A stretch of DNA of 36,219 nt. Origin: an uncultured Clostridia bacterium. Its GTDB lineage: Bacteria; Bacillota; Clostridia; Christensenellales; Borkfalkiaceae. Positions within the stretch are counted from its first letter, which is position 1. Each line of letters starts with the position of its first letter. Location of the stretch: the NCBI GenBank assembly GCA_944368925.1, contig CALVXG010000020.1, positions 1 through 36,219 on the forward strand, written 5' to 3'. Below the pieces are notes generated by a model that made no database searches, was not told where the DNA came from, and saw nothing but the letters and a program-made list of their open reading frames with translations. Positions 29,886 to 36,219 of the stretch are shown in pieces. The position numbers and the translations under genes are program-made.

Positions 29886-29929
29886 CCCCGCTTTCCGCGC
29901 GGGACGGTTTCTGTTGGTTCCGAAAAAAT

Positions 29930-29971
29930 CGGCTTTTGCCTTCCCGCAAAGACGCGGGAAGGCAAAAGCCG
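29930..29971. terminator. 18-bp perfect hairpin after rqcH
   Basis: CGGCTTTTGCCTTCCCGC (29930-29947) and its complement (29954-29971), 6-nt loop. No T-run follows on the plus strand, whereas on the minus strand ATTTTTTC follows. It lies just before the promoter of the glycosyltransferase pair and may still limit read-through. Confidence 0.55.
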
Positions 29972-29979
29972 CAAAACCC

Positions 29980-30008
29980 TTGCTTTGCGCACTCATCCGT
30001 GTTACAAT
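29980..30008 (+). promoter_or_regulatory. Promoter of the glycosyltransferase pair
   Basis: TTGCTT (29980-29985), 17-bp spacer ending in TGT, TACAAT (30003-30008). Confidence 0.75.
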
Positions 30009-30049
30009 ACACGAAAAGAGCGTAAATTCAGAACATTGTGGGGAAATTC

Positions 30050-30886
30050 ATGCAAGAAGAGATCATTTCCGTCTGTTACAGCGGCAATAAAAAAGTTTTC
30101 CAGGGGTTGTTGCTGTCCGTCCTGTCGCTCATCAAGTACACCGCGCGGCCGCTGCACGTTTACGTGCTTTCCATGGATCTGCACGAACAAAACCCCGTCT
30201 TTTTGCCATTCAGCGAAAACCAGATGAACATTCTTGACGGCGTTTTAAAGCAGAAAAACCCGCAAAGCCGCGCGGAACTTATCGACGTGGGAGAGCTGTT
30301 CCGCAAGGAACTTGCCGCAGGGAAAAACGCGAAGAACTATTACACCCCCTACGCGCAGCTGCGGCTTTACCTTTCCGAGCTTGCAGGGATTCCCGACAAG
30401 CTCATATACCTTGATATCGACACGATGGCGGCTTCGGACATCGGACAGCTGTACGATATCGACATTACGGGGTATGAATACGCCGCGGCTTTAGATTATA
30501 TGGGGAAATTCTGGATCTCGCCCGTCTACTGCAATTCGGGCGTGCTGCTCCTCAATCTGCCCGAACTTCGCCGCACGCGGCTTTTCCCGCGCGTGCGCGA
30601 ATACGTGGCGAAGCACCGCATGATCATGCCCGATCAGACGGCCTTGCACCGCCTGCACAAAAAGCGGCTGATCCTTCCGATGCGCTTCAACGAACAGCGC
30701 GGCATCAAGAAAGACACCGTCGTCAAACATTTCTGCCGCGGGATCTTCTGGCTCCCCTTCTTTCATATCTACAACATCAAGCAATGGGAACGCGATGCCG
30801 TACATAAACGCCTGAAAATTCATGATTACGACGACATTTACGATCAATACGATCGGCTGACGCAAACTTGCGATCCGGAGAAATGA
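30050..30886 (+). CDS. GT8-family glycosyltransferase, first of a tandem pair
   Basis: A 278-residue enzyme of the GT8 fold (LgtC/glycogenin type), transferring a sugar from a UDP- or similar nucleotide donor with retention of configuration. The metal-binding DXD motif is Asp122-Ile-Asp124 (LIYLDIDTMA). YTPYAQLRLYLSEL precedes it. CNSGVLLLNLPELRR and MPDQTALHRL follow, and a C-terminal VVKHFCRG supplies the second metal ligand region. I chose the ATG at 30050 over an in-frame GTG at 30038, because GGGG lies just before it and the paralogue aligns from there. It overlaps the next gene's region by its stop (ATGA at 30883-30886). Acceptor unknown; a cell-surface glycan or glycolipid is likely. 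Confidence 0.9.
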   Translation: MQEEIISVCYSGNKKVFQGLLLSVLSLIKYTARPLHVYVLSMDLHEQNPVFLPFSENQMNILDGVLKQKNPQSRAELIDVGELFRKELAAGKNAKNYYTPYAQLRLYLSELAGIPDKLIYLDIDTMAASDIGQLYDIDITGYEYAAALDYMGKFWISPVYCNSGVLLLNLPELRRTRLFPRVREYVAKHRMIMPDQTALHRLHKKRLILPMRFNEQRGIKKDTVVKHFCRGIFWLPFFHIYNIKQWERDAVHKRLKIHDYDDIYDQYDRLTQTCDPEK

Positions 30887-30888
30887 CC

Positions 30889-31731
30889 ATGCCCGACGAT
30901 ACCATTCACGTCTGCTACTGCGGCAACAAAAAAATATTCCGCGGACTGCTTCTTTCCGCGCTGTCTCTCGCCATGCGCACAAAACGTCCCCTGCACCTTT
31001 ATATCCTTTCCATGGACCTGCACGAGCAAAATCCGGCTTTTTTGCCTTTCAGCGAGAACCAGATCGACATTCTCAACGCGGCGCTCCGCGAATTCAACCC
31101 GCAAAGCGTCGCCGAACAGCGGGATCTGCGCGATCTGTACCTTACCATGCAGCAGCACAACAAAAACGCCCGCAATATGTACACGCCCTATGCCCAGCTG
31201 CGGCTGTACCTGACCGAGCTTGACAATATCCCCGACAAGATCATCTACCTCGACGTCGATACCATGTGCATGAAGGACATCGGGGAACTCTACGACATCG
31301 ATATTTCCGCTTACGAATACGGCGCGGTCATCGACAACATCGGAAGAGTGTGGACGGACAAGCATTACTGCAATTCGGGCGTACTGCTCCTCAACCTGCC
31401 CAAGATCCGCGAAACGCACCTCTTCGAACGCGTGCGCAGGCGCATCTGCGAAAAATGGATGTGGATGCCCGACCAGTCCGCCCTGCACGAATTCGGCTCC
31501 GCGCGGCTGTACCTGCCCCGCAAATTCAACGAACAGAGCCGAAAACTGCGCGACGATACCGTCATAAAACATTTCTGCAAGGGCATCAAGGTCTATCTGA
31601 TTCTTCCCCTCTCCTACAACGTCAAGCAGTGGGAACGCAAAAAAGTACACAAAAAACTCAAATATTTCTGCTTTGACGATATCTACGAAAAGTTCGACGA
31701 ACTCGAGCAAAAATACGACATGGACAAATAA
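30889..31731 (+). CDS. GT8-family glycosyltransferase, second of a tandem pair
   Basis: A 280-residue paralogue of the preceding protein, collinear over the full length with shared blocks such as LSMDLHEQNP, FLPFSENQ, YTPYAQLRLYL, CNSGVLLLNLP and VKQWER. The DXD motif is Asp122-Val-Asp124 (IIYLDVDTMC). MPDQSALHEFG and VIKHFCKG match the GT8 pattern. The ATG at 30889 is preferred since GGAG lies 8 bp before it; the ATG at 30883 is too close. The two genes are coupled on one transcript. Divergence around residues 70-95 and near the C-terminus suggests different donors or acceptors for the two enzymes. Confidence 0.9.
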   Translation: MPDDTIHVCYCGNKKIFRGLLLSALSLAMRTKRPLHLYILSMDLHEQNPAFLPFSENQIDILNAALREFNPQSVAEQRDLRDLYLTMQQHNKNARNMYTPYAQLRLYLTELDNIPDKIIYLDVDTMCMKDIGELYDIDISAYEYGAVIDNIGRVWTDKHYCNSGVLLLNLPKIRETHLFERVRRRICEKWMWMPDQSALHEFGSARLYLPRKFNEQSRKLRDDTVIKHFCKGIKVYLILPLSYNVKQWERKKVHKKLKYFCFDDIYEKFDELEQKYDMDK

Positions 31732-31772
31732 GCGGCGCGGCAAAACCAACCGCCGTGCCTTTGTCTAAATAG

Positions 31773-31808
31773 GAGCCGCCGCCCGCAAAGATTTGCGGGC
31801 GGCGGCTC
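31773..31808. terminator. 17-bp perfect hairpin after the glycosyltransferase pair
   Basis: GAGCCGCCGCCCGCAAA (31773-31789) and TTTGCGGGCGGCGGCTC (31792-31808). ATTGTCTAT follows, so it is a weak terminator by itself. It is one of the GC-rich hairpin set. Confidence 0.6.
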
Positions 31809-31827
31809 ATTGTCTATAAAAAACGGC

Positions 31828-31866
31828 GCGCCGCGTTCTTTAAGAGAAAGAACGCGGCGCTTTTTT
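31828..31866. terminator. Two-way terminator between the glycosyltransferases and ppk1
   Basis: GCGCCGCGTTCTTT (31828-31841) and AAAGAACGCGGCGC (31847-31860), 5-nt loop. Six T follow on the plus strand, and CGCCGTTTTTT follows on the minus strand. It serves both convergent units. Confidence 0.88.
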
Positions 31867-31877
31867 ATTTAAAAATT

Positions 31878-33947
31878 TCAGCGGCGAAGGAAACTTTCCT
31901 GCGCATTCAGCGGTTCGCCGTCCGAAACCACGGCGCGGTATTTTCCGTCGGCGCCCAGCTCGCGCGCCTTGACGTTGTCCGCAAGCAAGGTCATCAGAAA
32001 GCTGAAAATTTTCTCTTCGATCTCGCCGCGCGGAACGGGAGCCGCGATCTCCACGCGCTTGTCCGTGTTCCGCGTCATAAGGTCGGCGCTGGAAATGTAC
32101 ATCACGCGGTCCTCTTCCGTGCCGAAACAGTACACGCGCGAATGTTCCAGAAATCTCCCCACGATCGAGCGGACGGTGATGTTTTCCGTCTTTCCCGCAA
32201 CGCCCGGCAACAGACAGCAGATGCCGCGTATGATCAGCCGTATTTTAACGCCCGCACAGCTCGCTTCCACAAATTTGTCGATGATCGCTTTGTCCGTCAG
32301 ACTGTTCATCTTTGCCACGATCTCGCCGTCGCCGCCCGCTTTCGCCTTTTCGATCTCCCGATCGATCAGACGGATCAGCCCCGGTTTGAGCGTCTGCGGC
32401 GCCACCAGCAGCTTTTTGTACGCATAATCGGTGTTGCAGATCGCAATGTTGCGGAAAAACGCCACCGCGTCTTCCCCGATCTCTCCGTCCGACGTGATAA
32501 TGTTCAGATCGGTATACTGTTTCGCCGTCGATTCGTTGTAATTGCCCGTGCCGAGATGCGTTATGTAACGGATCTCTTCCCCGTCTTTGAGCACGACGGA
32601 TATGATCTTGGAATGTACTTTGTAATTTTCCATTCCGTAAATGATGGTACAACCCGCTTCCTGCAATTTTGCCGCAAAGTGCAGGTTGTTCTCCTCGTCG
32701 AACCGCGCGCACAGCTCGATGACGACCGTCACCTGCTTCCCGCGCTCGCACGCGCGGCAGAGCGCGTCCACGATCCTCGAATGATTGTCCAGACGATAGA
32801 TCGTGATCTTGACCGAAAGCACCCGCTTGTCTTTGGAACATTCGTCCAACAGATCGACCAGCGGCTGCATGCTGTCGTACGGATAGGAAAGATAGACGTC
32901 TTTTTTCAGAACCAGATCGATCAGCGATTCCGCTTCCCGCAGCTCCTTCGCCACCGCACCCTTAAAAGGCGGATATTTCAGCGCCGCCGCACTTTCCGCA
33001 GGCAGGAAGTTTCCGATCGAAAACAGAAATTTGTAATCGAAATAGTGCGGCTCTTCGAAACAGTAATCTTCGTCCAGTTTCAGCTGTTTGAGCACAAAAC
33101 CGCAAAGCGGCGAACGGATGTCGTCCACTTCCAGGCGCACGACTCCCTGCCGCGCACGCGTTTCGATCTTCTTTTTCATGAATTCCGAAAAATCGTGCTC
33201 GACGTCCGTGTCGTCCACGCGCGTATCCAGGTCTGCGTTCCGTGTCACGCGCATGCGCAGTTTCCCGCGCACCGTGTACCCCGAAAACGCCAGATGCCCG
33301 AACGCCTTCATCAGCTCCTCCACGGGCACCACTTTCGCTTTCTTCCCGTAGCCGATCCGATACAAACGGTCGATGGCGGGATTTACGTACATCACGCCGA
33401 TCATGTCCCTGCCGCCCCGCTCCAGCTCCCAGAGCATATAATTTTTCTTGTTCTCAAACTGGATCATCGGATGCTTGGCGTCCAGCACCATCAGGCTCAG
33501 CAACGGCATCACGCGCGAGAGAAAATAACTCTTACATTCCTCGCTCTGCCGCGGCGTAAGCTCCTCCGCCGTCAGAATGCGCAGGCCCGCTTTCGAAAGT
33601 TCGCCGCGCAGTTTTACGTACGCCGCCGCACGGCTCTTATAATGCTTGCGCACGACCTGCATGATCCCCCAAAGCTGCTTGGACGCCGTCAGCTGCGTCT
33701 TGTTGTCCGCCACCTGCGGGGTCTCCAGCATTTCGTTGTACAGGCTGCCCACCCGAACCATGAAAAATTCGTCCAGGTTCGAACAGAAAATCGACAAAAA
33801 TTTGCACCGCTCCAACAGCGGGTTGTCCAAATCCGCCGCCTGGTCCAACACACGCTTGTTGAACAACAGCCAGCTGTATTCCCTGTTTACGTAAATATCG
33901 CGGATAAACCGCTTTTTCGCCTTTTCAACGGGACTCAATTCCTTCAC
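31878..33947 (-). CDS. ppk1: Polyphosphate kinase 1
   Basis: Builds polyphosphate from ATP, reversibly. The 689 residues match the family. The N-terminal block NREYSWLLFNKRVLDQA (21-37) and FCSNLDEFFMVRVG (54-67) are typical. The phospho-accepting His445 is in the first HKD-like motif (ENYKVHSKIISV), and His602 is in the second (FLEHSRVYCFG). YLSYPYDSMQPLVDLL (352-367) and ITIYRLDNHSRIVDAL (381-396) line the active site. The start codon is GTG (33945-33947), with AAAGGAGAAAGG upstream, 49 bp after ppx. Encoding the kinase and the polyphosphatase-type protein together implies that turnover is set as a unit. Confidence 0.97.
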   Translation of the reverse strand: MKELSPVEKAKKRFIRDIYVNREYSWLLFNKRVLDQAADLDNPLLERCKFLSIFCSNLDEFFMVRVGSLYNEMLETPQVADNKTQLTASKQLWGIMQVVRKHYKSRAAAYVKLRGELSKAGLRILTAEELTPRQSEECKSYFLSRVMPLLSLMVLDAKHPMIQFENKKNYMLWELERGGRDMIGVMYVNPAIDRLYRIGYGKKAKVVPVEELMKAFGHLAFSGYTVRGKLRMRVTRNADLDTRVDDTDVEHDFSEFMKKKIETRARQGVVRLEVDDIRSPLCGFVLKQLKLDEDYCFEEPHYFDYKFLFSIGNFLPAESAAALKYPPFKGAVAKELREAESLIDLVLKKDVYLSYPYDSMQPLVDLLDECSKDKRVLSVKITIYRLDNHSRIVDALCRACERGKQVTVVIELCARFDEENNLHFAAKLQEAGCTIIYGMENYKVHSKIISVVLKDGEEIRYITHLGTGNYNESTAKQYTDLNIITSDGEIGEDAVAFFRNIAICNTDYAYKKLLVAPQTLKPGLIRLIDREIEKAKAGGDGEIVAKMNSLTDKAIIDKFVEASCAGVKIRLIIRGICCLLPGVAGKTENITVRSIVGRFLEHSRVYCFGTEEDRVMYISSADLMTRNTDKRVEIAAPVPRGEIEEKIFSFLMTLLADNVKARELGADGKYRAVVSDGEPLNAQESFLRR

Positions 33948-33996
33948 GATATCCTTTCTCCTTTCCCTTCTTCACACCCGTTCTCTTTTTCTTACT

Positions 33997-35091
33997 CTAT
34001 TCCTGCGCGTCCGCGTTCATGCTTTCTTTTTTCGCCCGCGCGCTTTTCGTTCCGCTCTTTTTCGCCCCGCCCTGCTTTGCGGACTTTTTTGCGTCGTTTG
34101 CTGCCTTTTTCCCGCGCGGCGCGCGCTTTTTTTCCGATTCCGCCTCGCAGGAAACGCTCGCCTGCTGCCCGAAATCGTAGTACGAGCCCTGCAGGCGGTT
34201 TTCAAGGATCAGCTGCAGGTATCCCTCTTTTACGCCGCGCGGGCTGATGCGGATCTCCTTTGCGCCGAAACGCTTGAAAAGCGTCTTCGCCACCACGGCG
34301 GCGATCCCCGCGGAATACAACTTTTCGGGCGCAGCCTGCAAAATCAGTCCCGAACGGTCGCGCCCCTTGATCAGATGCTCCGCCAGCTTTTTGAATTTTT
34401 TGCACGACATGACCTTTTCGTTTGTCTTTTCTTCCTTGTAATACGCGCTGTAAAGCTCGTAGAGCGCCCCGCAGTTCGCGCCGACCCCGATCACCGCGCC
34501 GATCCTGCCTTTCCCCGGCACGCCCGCCTTTTCAAACTTCTTTTTCAGATATTTCGCGATTTTTTCCGCTTCTTTTTCCGAAGGCTGGATCTTCTCCACA
34601 AACTTCTCGTGCAGCTGAAACACCCCGAAATCCAAAAACACGCTGCCCGTACGCTCTTCTTTGGAAAGATCGCAGATCTCGATGCTCCCGCCGCCGATGT
34701 CCACCAGCGCCGTCCCCGGTTCCGTGCCGTATTCGCGGTTCGCCACAAAATCGCAGTACGCTTCCGTCTCCCCCGATACGGGATTGACAAAAAGCCCCGT
34801 GCGCTTTGCGATCGCTTCGTGCACCTGTCCCACGTTCTCCACATCGCGCAGCGCCGCCGTCGAAATGAGATACACCCGCTCCGCCGAAAGATTCCTGCAT
34901 TTTTCCTTCATGTCCGCGATCGCCGCCGTGAGTTTGTCGATCCCGCGCGAAGAAAGCTCCTTGCCTTCCATATAATGCAGCATCGCAAGATTCACGCGGT
35001 CGCTGAATACCGTCTGCAACTGCATTCCGTTTGTCTCCGCCGCAATCAGCGATACGCTGCTCGAACTGATATCTATGACACAATATTTCAT
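33997..35091 (-). CDS. ppx: Ppx/GppA-type exopolyphosphatase with a basic tail
   Basis: A 364-residue protein of the ASKHA fold that removes phosphate from polyphosphate ends or from pppGpp. Phosphate-binding turns are YCVIDISSSSVSL (3-15; SSSS replaces the usual GSNS) and TALVDIGGGSIEI (about 128-140). STAALRDVENVG carries the family Arg-Asp. The fold ends near residue 315 with ISPRGVKEGYLQLIL. About 50 residues follow that are mainly Lys, Ala, Arg, Ser and Gly, likely disordered. I chose the ATG at 35091 (GGGAG before it) because the upstream extension overlaps pfkA. It starts 22 bp after pfkA. Confidence 0.93.
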   Translation of the reverse strand: MKYCVIDISSSSVSLIAAETNGMQLQTVFSDRVNLAMLHYMEGKELSSRGIDKLTAAIADMKEKCRNLSAERVYLISTAALRDVENVGQVHEAIAKRTGLFVNPVSGETEAYCDFVANREYGTEPGTALVDIGGGSIEICDLSKEERTGSVFLDFGVFQLHEKFVEKIQPSEKEAEKIAKYLKKKFEKAGVPGKGRIGAVIGVGANCGALYELYSAYYKEEKTNEKVMSCKKFKKLAEHLIKGRDRSGLILQAAPEKLYSAGIAAVVAKTLFKRFGAKEIRISPRGVKEGYLQLILENRLQGSYYDFGQQASVSCEAESEKKRAPRGKKAANDAKKSAKQGGAKKSGTKSARAKKESMNADAQE

Positions 35092-35113
35092 CCTTTCTCC
35101 CTGCCTCGCCCGC

Positions 35114-36184
35114 TTATCTTCCGAAACAGACGCCGATGTCTTCCGCCTGCCGCACAATGTCCGACGACGGGTCTACGAATTTGTACTTTCCCGCCACGTC
35201 CGGCAGCGCATTGAAGGTGATCTCCTGCCCCGCTACCGCCACCGTGACGCCGAACTGCCCCTGCGCTGCAAGCCTGCCGGCATAACTTCCCAACCGCGAC
35301 GAAAGCACGCGATCGTACGCCGACGGATTGCCGCCGCGCTGGATATACCCCAACGCCATGCTGCGCGTTTCGAAACCCGTCTGCTCGCCGATCACTTCCG
35401 CCAGATGCTGCGTCACCGTCGTTTCCCCGCGCTCCGTCCGCACAAATACCCGCTCTTTCTTCTTGAACCGCGCTTCACTCTCCAAAACCGCCCCTTCTCC
35501 GACCGCAATGATGTTGCACGGCTTGCCGTCTTCATAGTTTTTCCGTACCGCTTCGCAGATCTTGTCGATGCGAAACGGGATCTCCGGCAGCAGGATCACT
35601 TCCGCCCCCGCCGCGATGCCCGCATACAGCGTCAGCCAGCCCGCTTTGTTGCCCATCACTTCCACAAGAATCGTCCGCCCGTGGCTCGCCGCCGTCGTGC
35701 GCACGCGGTCGATCGCCTCCGTCGCCACGTCCACCGCCGTGTGAAACCCGAACGTTACGTCCGTTCCGTATATGTCGTTGTCGATCGTCTTCGGCAGCCC
35801 GATCACGTTGCAGCCTTCCGCACACAAAAGCGCCGCCGTCCGGTGCGTTCCCGCGCCTCCCAACGTGAACAGGCAGTCCAGTCCCATCTTTTTATAGTTT
35901 GTGCGCATCTTTTCCAGACGCGTTTCGCCGTTTTCTTCCGGTACCGTCATCGTCTTGAACGGCGTGCGCCGCGTGCCCAGCACCGTCCCGCCCAAATTCA
36001 ACAGCCCTTCAAAATCTTCCGGTCCCATCGGCGCGCTTTCCCCGCGGATCAGTCCGCCGTACCCGTCCGGAATTCCCACAATCTCACAGTTTTTTATGTT
36101 CTTATAGGCGTAAAACCCGATCGCACGCATCACCGCATTCAGGCCCGCACAATCTCCGCCGCTCGTCAATATTCCGATCTTCAT
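35114..36184 (-). CDS. pfkA: 6-phosphofructokinase, group III-like (Gly/Lys substrate motif)
   Basis: Phosphorylates fructose 6-phosphate. The 356 residues are longer than E. coli PfkA (320). TSGGDCAGLNAVMR (7-20) binds the phosphate donor. PKTIDND (131-137) carries the catalytic Asp135. MALGYIQRGGNPSAYDR binds the sugar. At the donor-selecting sites, the usual GGDGS reads GGAGT (109-113), keeping the ATP-type Gly but lacking the Mg-binding Asp. Lys132 replaces the ATP-type Gly, as in pyrophosphate-using enzymes. This Gly plus Lys combination fits the group III lineage, whose donor (ATP or PPi) must be tested. The start has AGGAGG upstream. It is first in a pfkA-ppx-ppk1 run. Confidence 0.93.
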   Translation of the reverse strand: MKIGILTSGGDCAGLNAVMRAIGFYAYKNIKNCEIVGIPDGYGGLIRGESAPMGPEDFEGLLNLGGTVLGTRRTPFKTMTVPEENGETRLEKMRTNYKKMGLDCLFTLGGAGTHRTAALLCAEGCNVIGLPKTIDNDIYGTDVTFGFHTAVDVATEAIDRVRTTAASHGRTILVEVMGNKAGWLTLYAGIAAGAEVILLPEIPFRIDKICEAVRKNYEDGKPCNIIAVGEGAVLESEARFKKKERVFVRTERGETTVTQHLAEVIGEQTGFETRSMALGYIQRGGNPSAYDRVLSSRLGSYAGRLAAQGQFGVTVAVAGQEITFNALPDVAGKYKFVDPSSDIVRQAEDIGVCFGR

Positions 36185-36200
36185 ATTTGCCTCCTGCCTT

Positions 36201-36209
36201 ATTTTACCA
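36201..36209 (-). promoter_or_regulatory. Extended -10 promoter before pfkA
   Basis: Minus strand TGG followed by TAAAAT (36201-36206), 17 bp before the pfkA start. The -35 would lie beyond the window end. Confidence 0.5.
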
Positions 36210-36219
36210 CCCGCCGCAC

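Noticed and set aside
32142-34247. 701-codon open frame on the plus strand
   Set aside because: It is antisense to ppk1 and the end of ppx, and its product is Arg/His/Phe-rich noise, while both minus-strand genes are clear.

Overview
The window looks like a chromosomal stretch from an anaerobic, Gram-positive-type bacterium of the Clostridia (Bacillota) with fairly high GC. The grounds are the secG/rnr/smpB/ssrA neighbourhood, the tig-clpP-clpX order, a two-gene NfnAB electron-bifurcating transhydrogenase, an RqcH-type NFACT protein, strong Shine-Dalgarno sequences (AAGGAGG type), and a series of sigma-A-like promoters with 17-bp spacers and frequent TGn extended -10 elements. A gut Christensenellales/Borkfalkia-like lineage is a guess; the sequence alone does not prove it.

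Layout. 1-1368: the 3' part of an AT-rich large serine recombinase, cut by the window edge and abutting the 3' end of ssrA (tmRNA, minus strand, 1417-1789). 1855-10504, all minus strand: gpmI, secG, rnr, a GNAT acetyltransferase, smpB, metY, metA and two paralogous four-helix membrane proteins, read toward ssrA. This is the familiar secG-rnr-smpB-ssrA rescue/decay neighbourhood with a methionine-synthesis pair inserted between smpB and ssrA. 10.5-11.7 kb: a strong promoter, about 190 nt of apparently structured RNA, a small XRE regulator, and a cluster of terminators. 11.7-17.9 kb: a YbhN-like flippase-fold membrane protein, an MFS transporter, a SpoU rRNA/tRNA methyltransferase, a TtcA-like thiolase, a cytidylate-kinase-like protein with an extra C-terminal domain, and a 77-residue orphan. 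18.1-21.4 kb: fucU-fucI with a divergent AraC regulator. 21.8-24.0 kb: nfnA-nfnB. 24.4-28.0 kb: tig-clpP-clpX, in which trigger factor carries seven 15-residue Lys/Ala/Glu repeats. 28.2-31.7 kb (plus strand): rqcH, then two tandem GT8 glycosyltransferases. 31.9-36.2 kb (minus): pfkA-ppx-ppk1, linking glycolysis and polyphosphate turnover.

How the genes fit together. A large share of the window is nascent-chain quality control: tmRNA/SmpB trans-translation with RNase R, trigger factor with ClpXP (which degrades ssrA-tagged proteins), and RqcH, the Ala-tailing arm, divergent from tig. The metabolic parts are glycolysis (PfkA, GpmI), O-acetylhomoserine-based methionine synthesis (MetA, MetY), L-fucose entry (FucU, FucI), NADPH/ferredoxin balance (NfnAB), and polyphosphate making and breaking.

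Most worth a second look: the structured 10.79-10.98 kb region before the XRE gene; the repeat tail on trigger factor and the separate basic tail on Ppx; apparently leaderless genes at 14395 and 20497; a dense set of long perfect hairpins in the gaps; a decayed duplicate of a gene 3' end at 11.63-11.71 kb; and unusual active-site residues in PfkA (GGAGT with PKTIDND) and RqcH (ER in place of DR).
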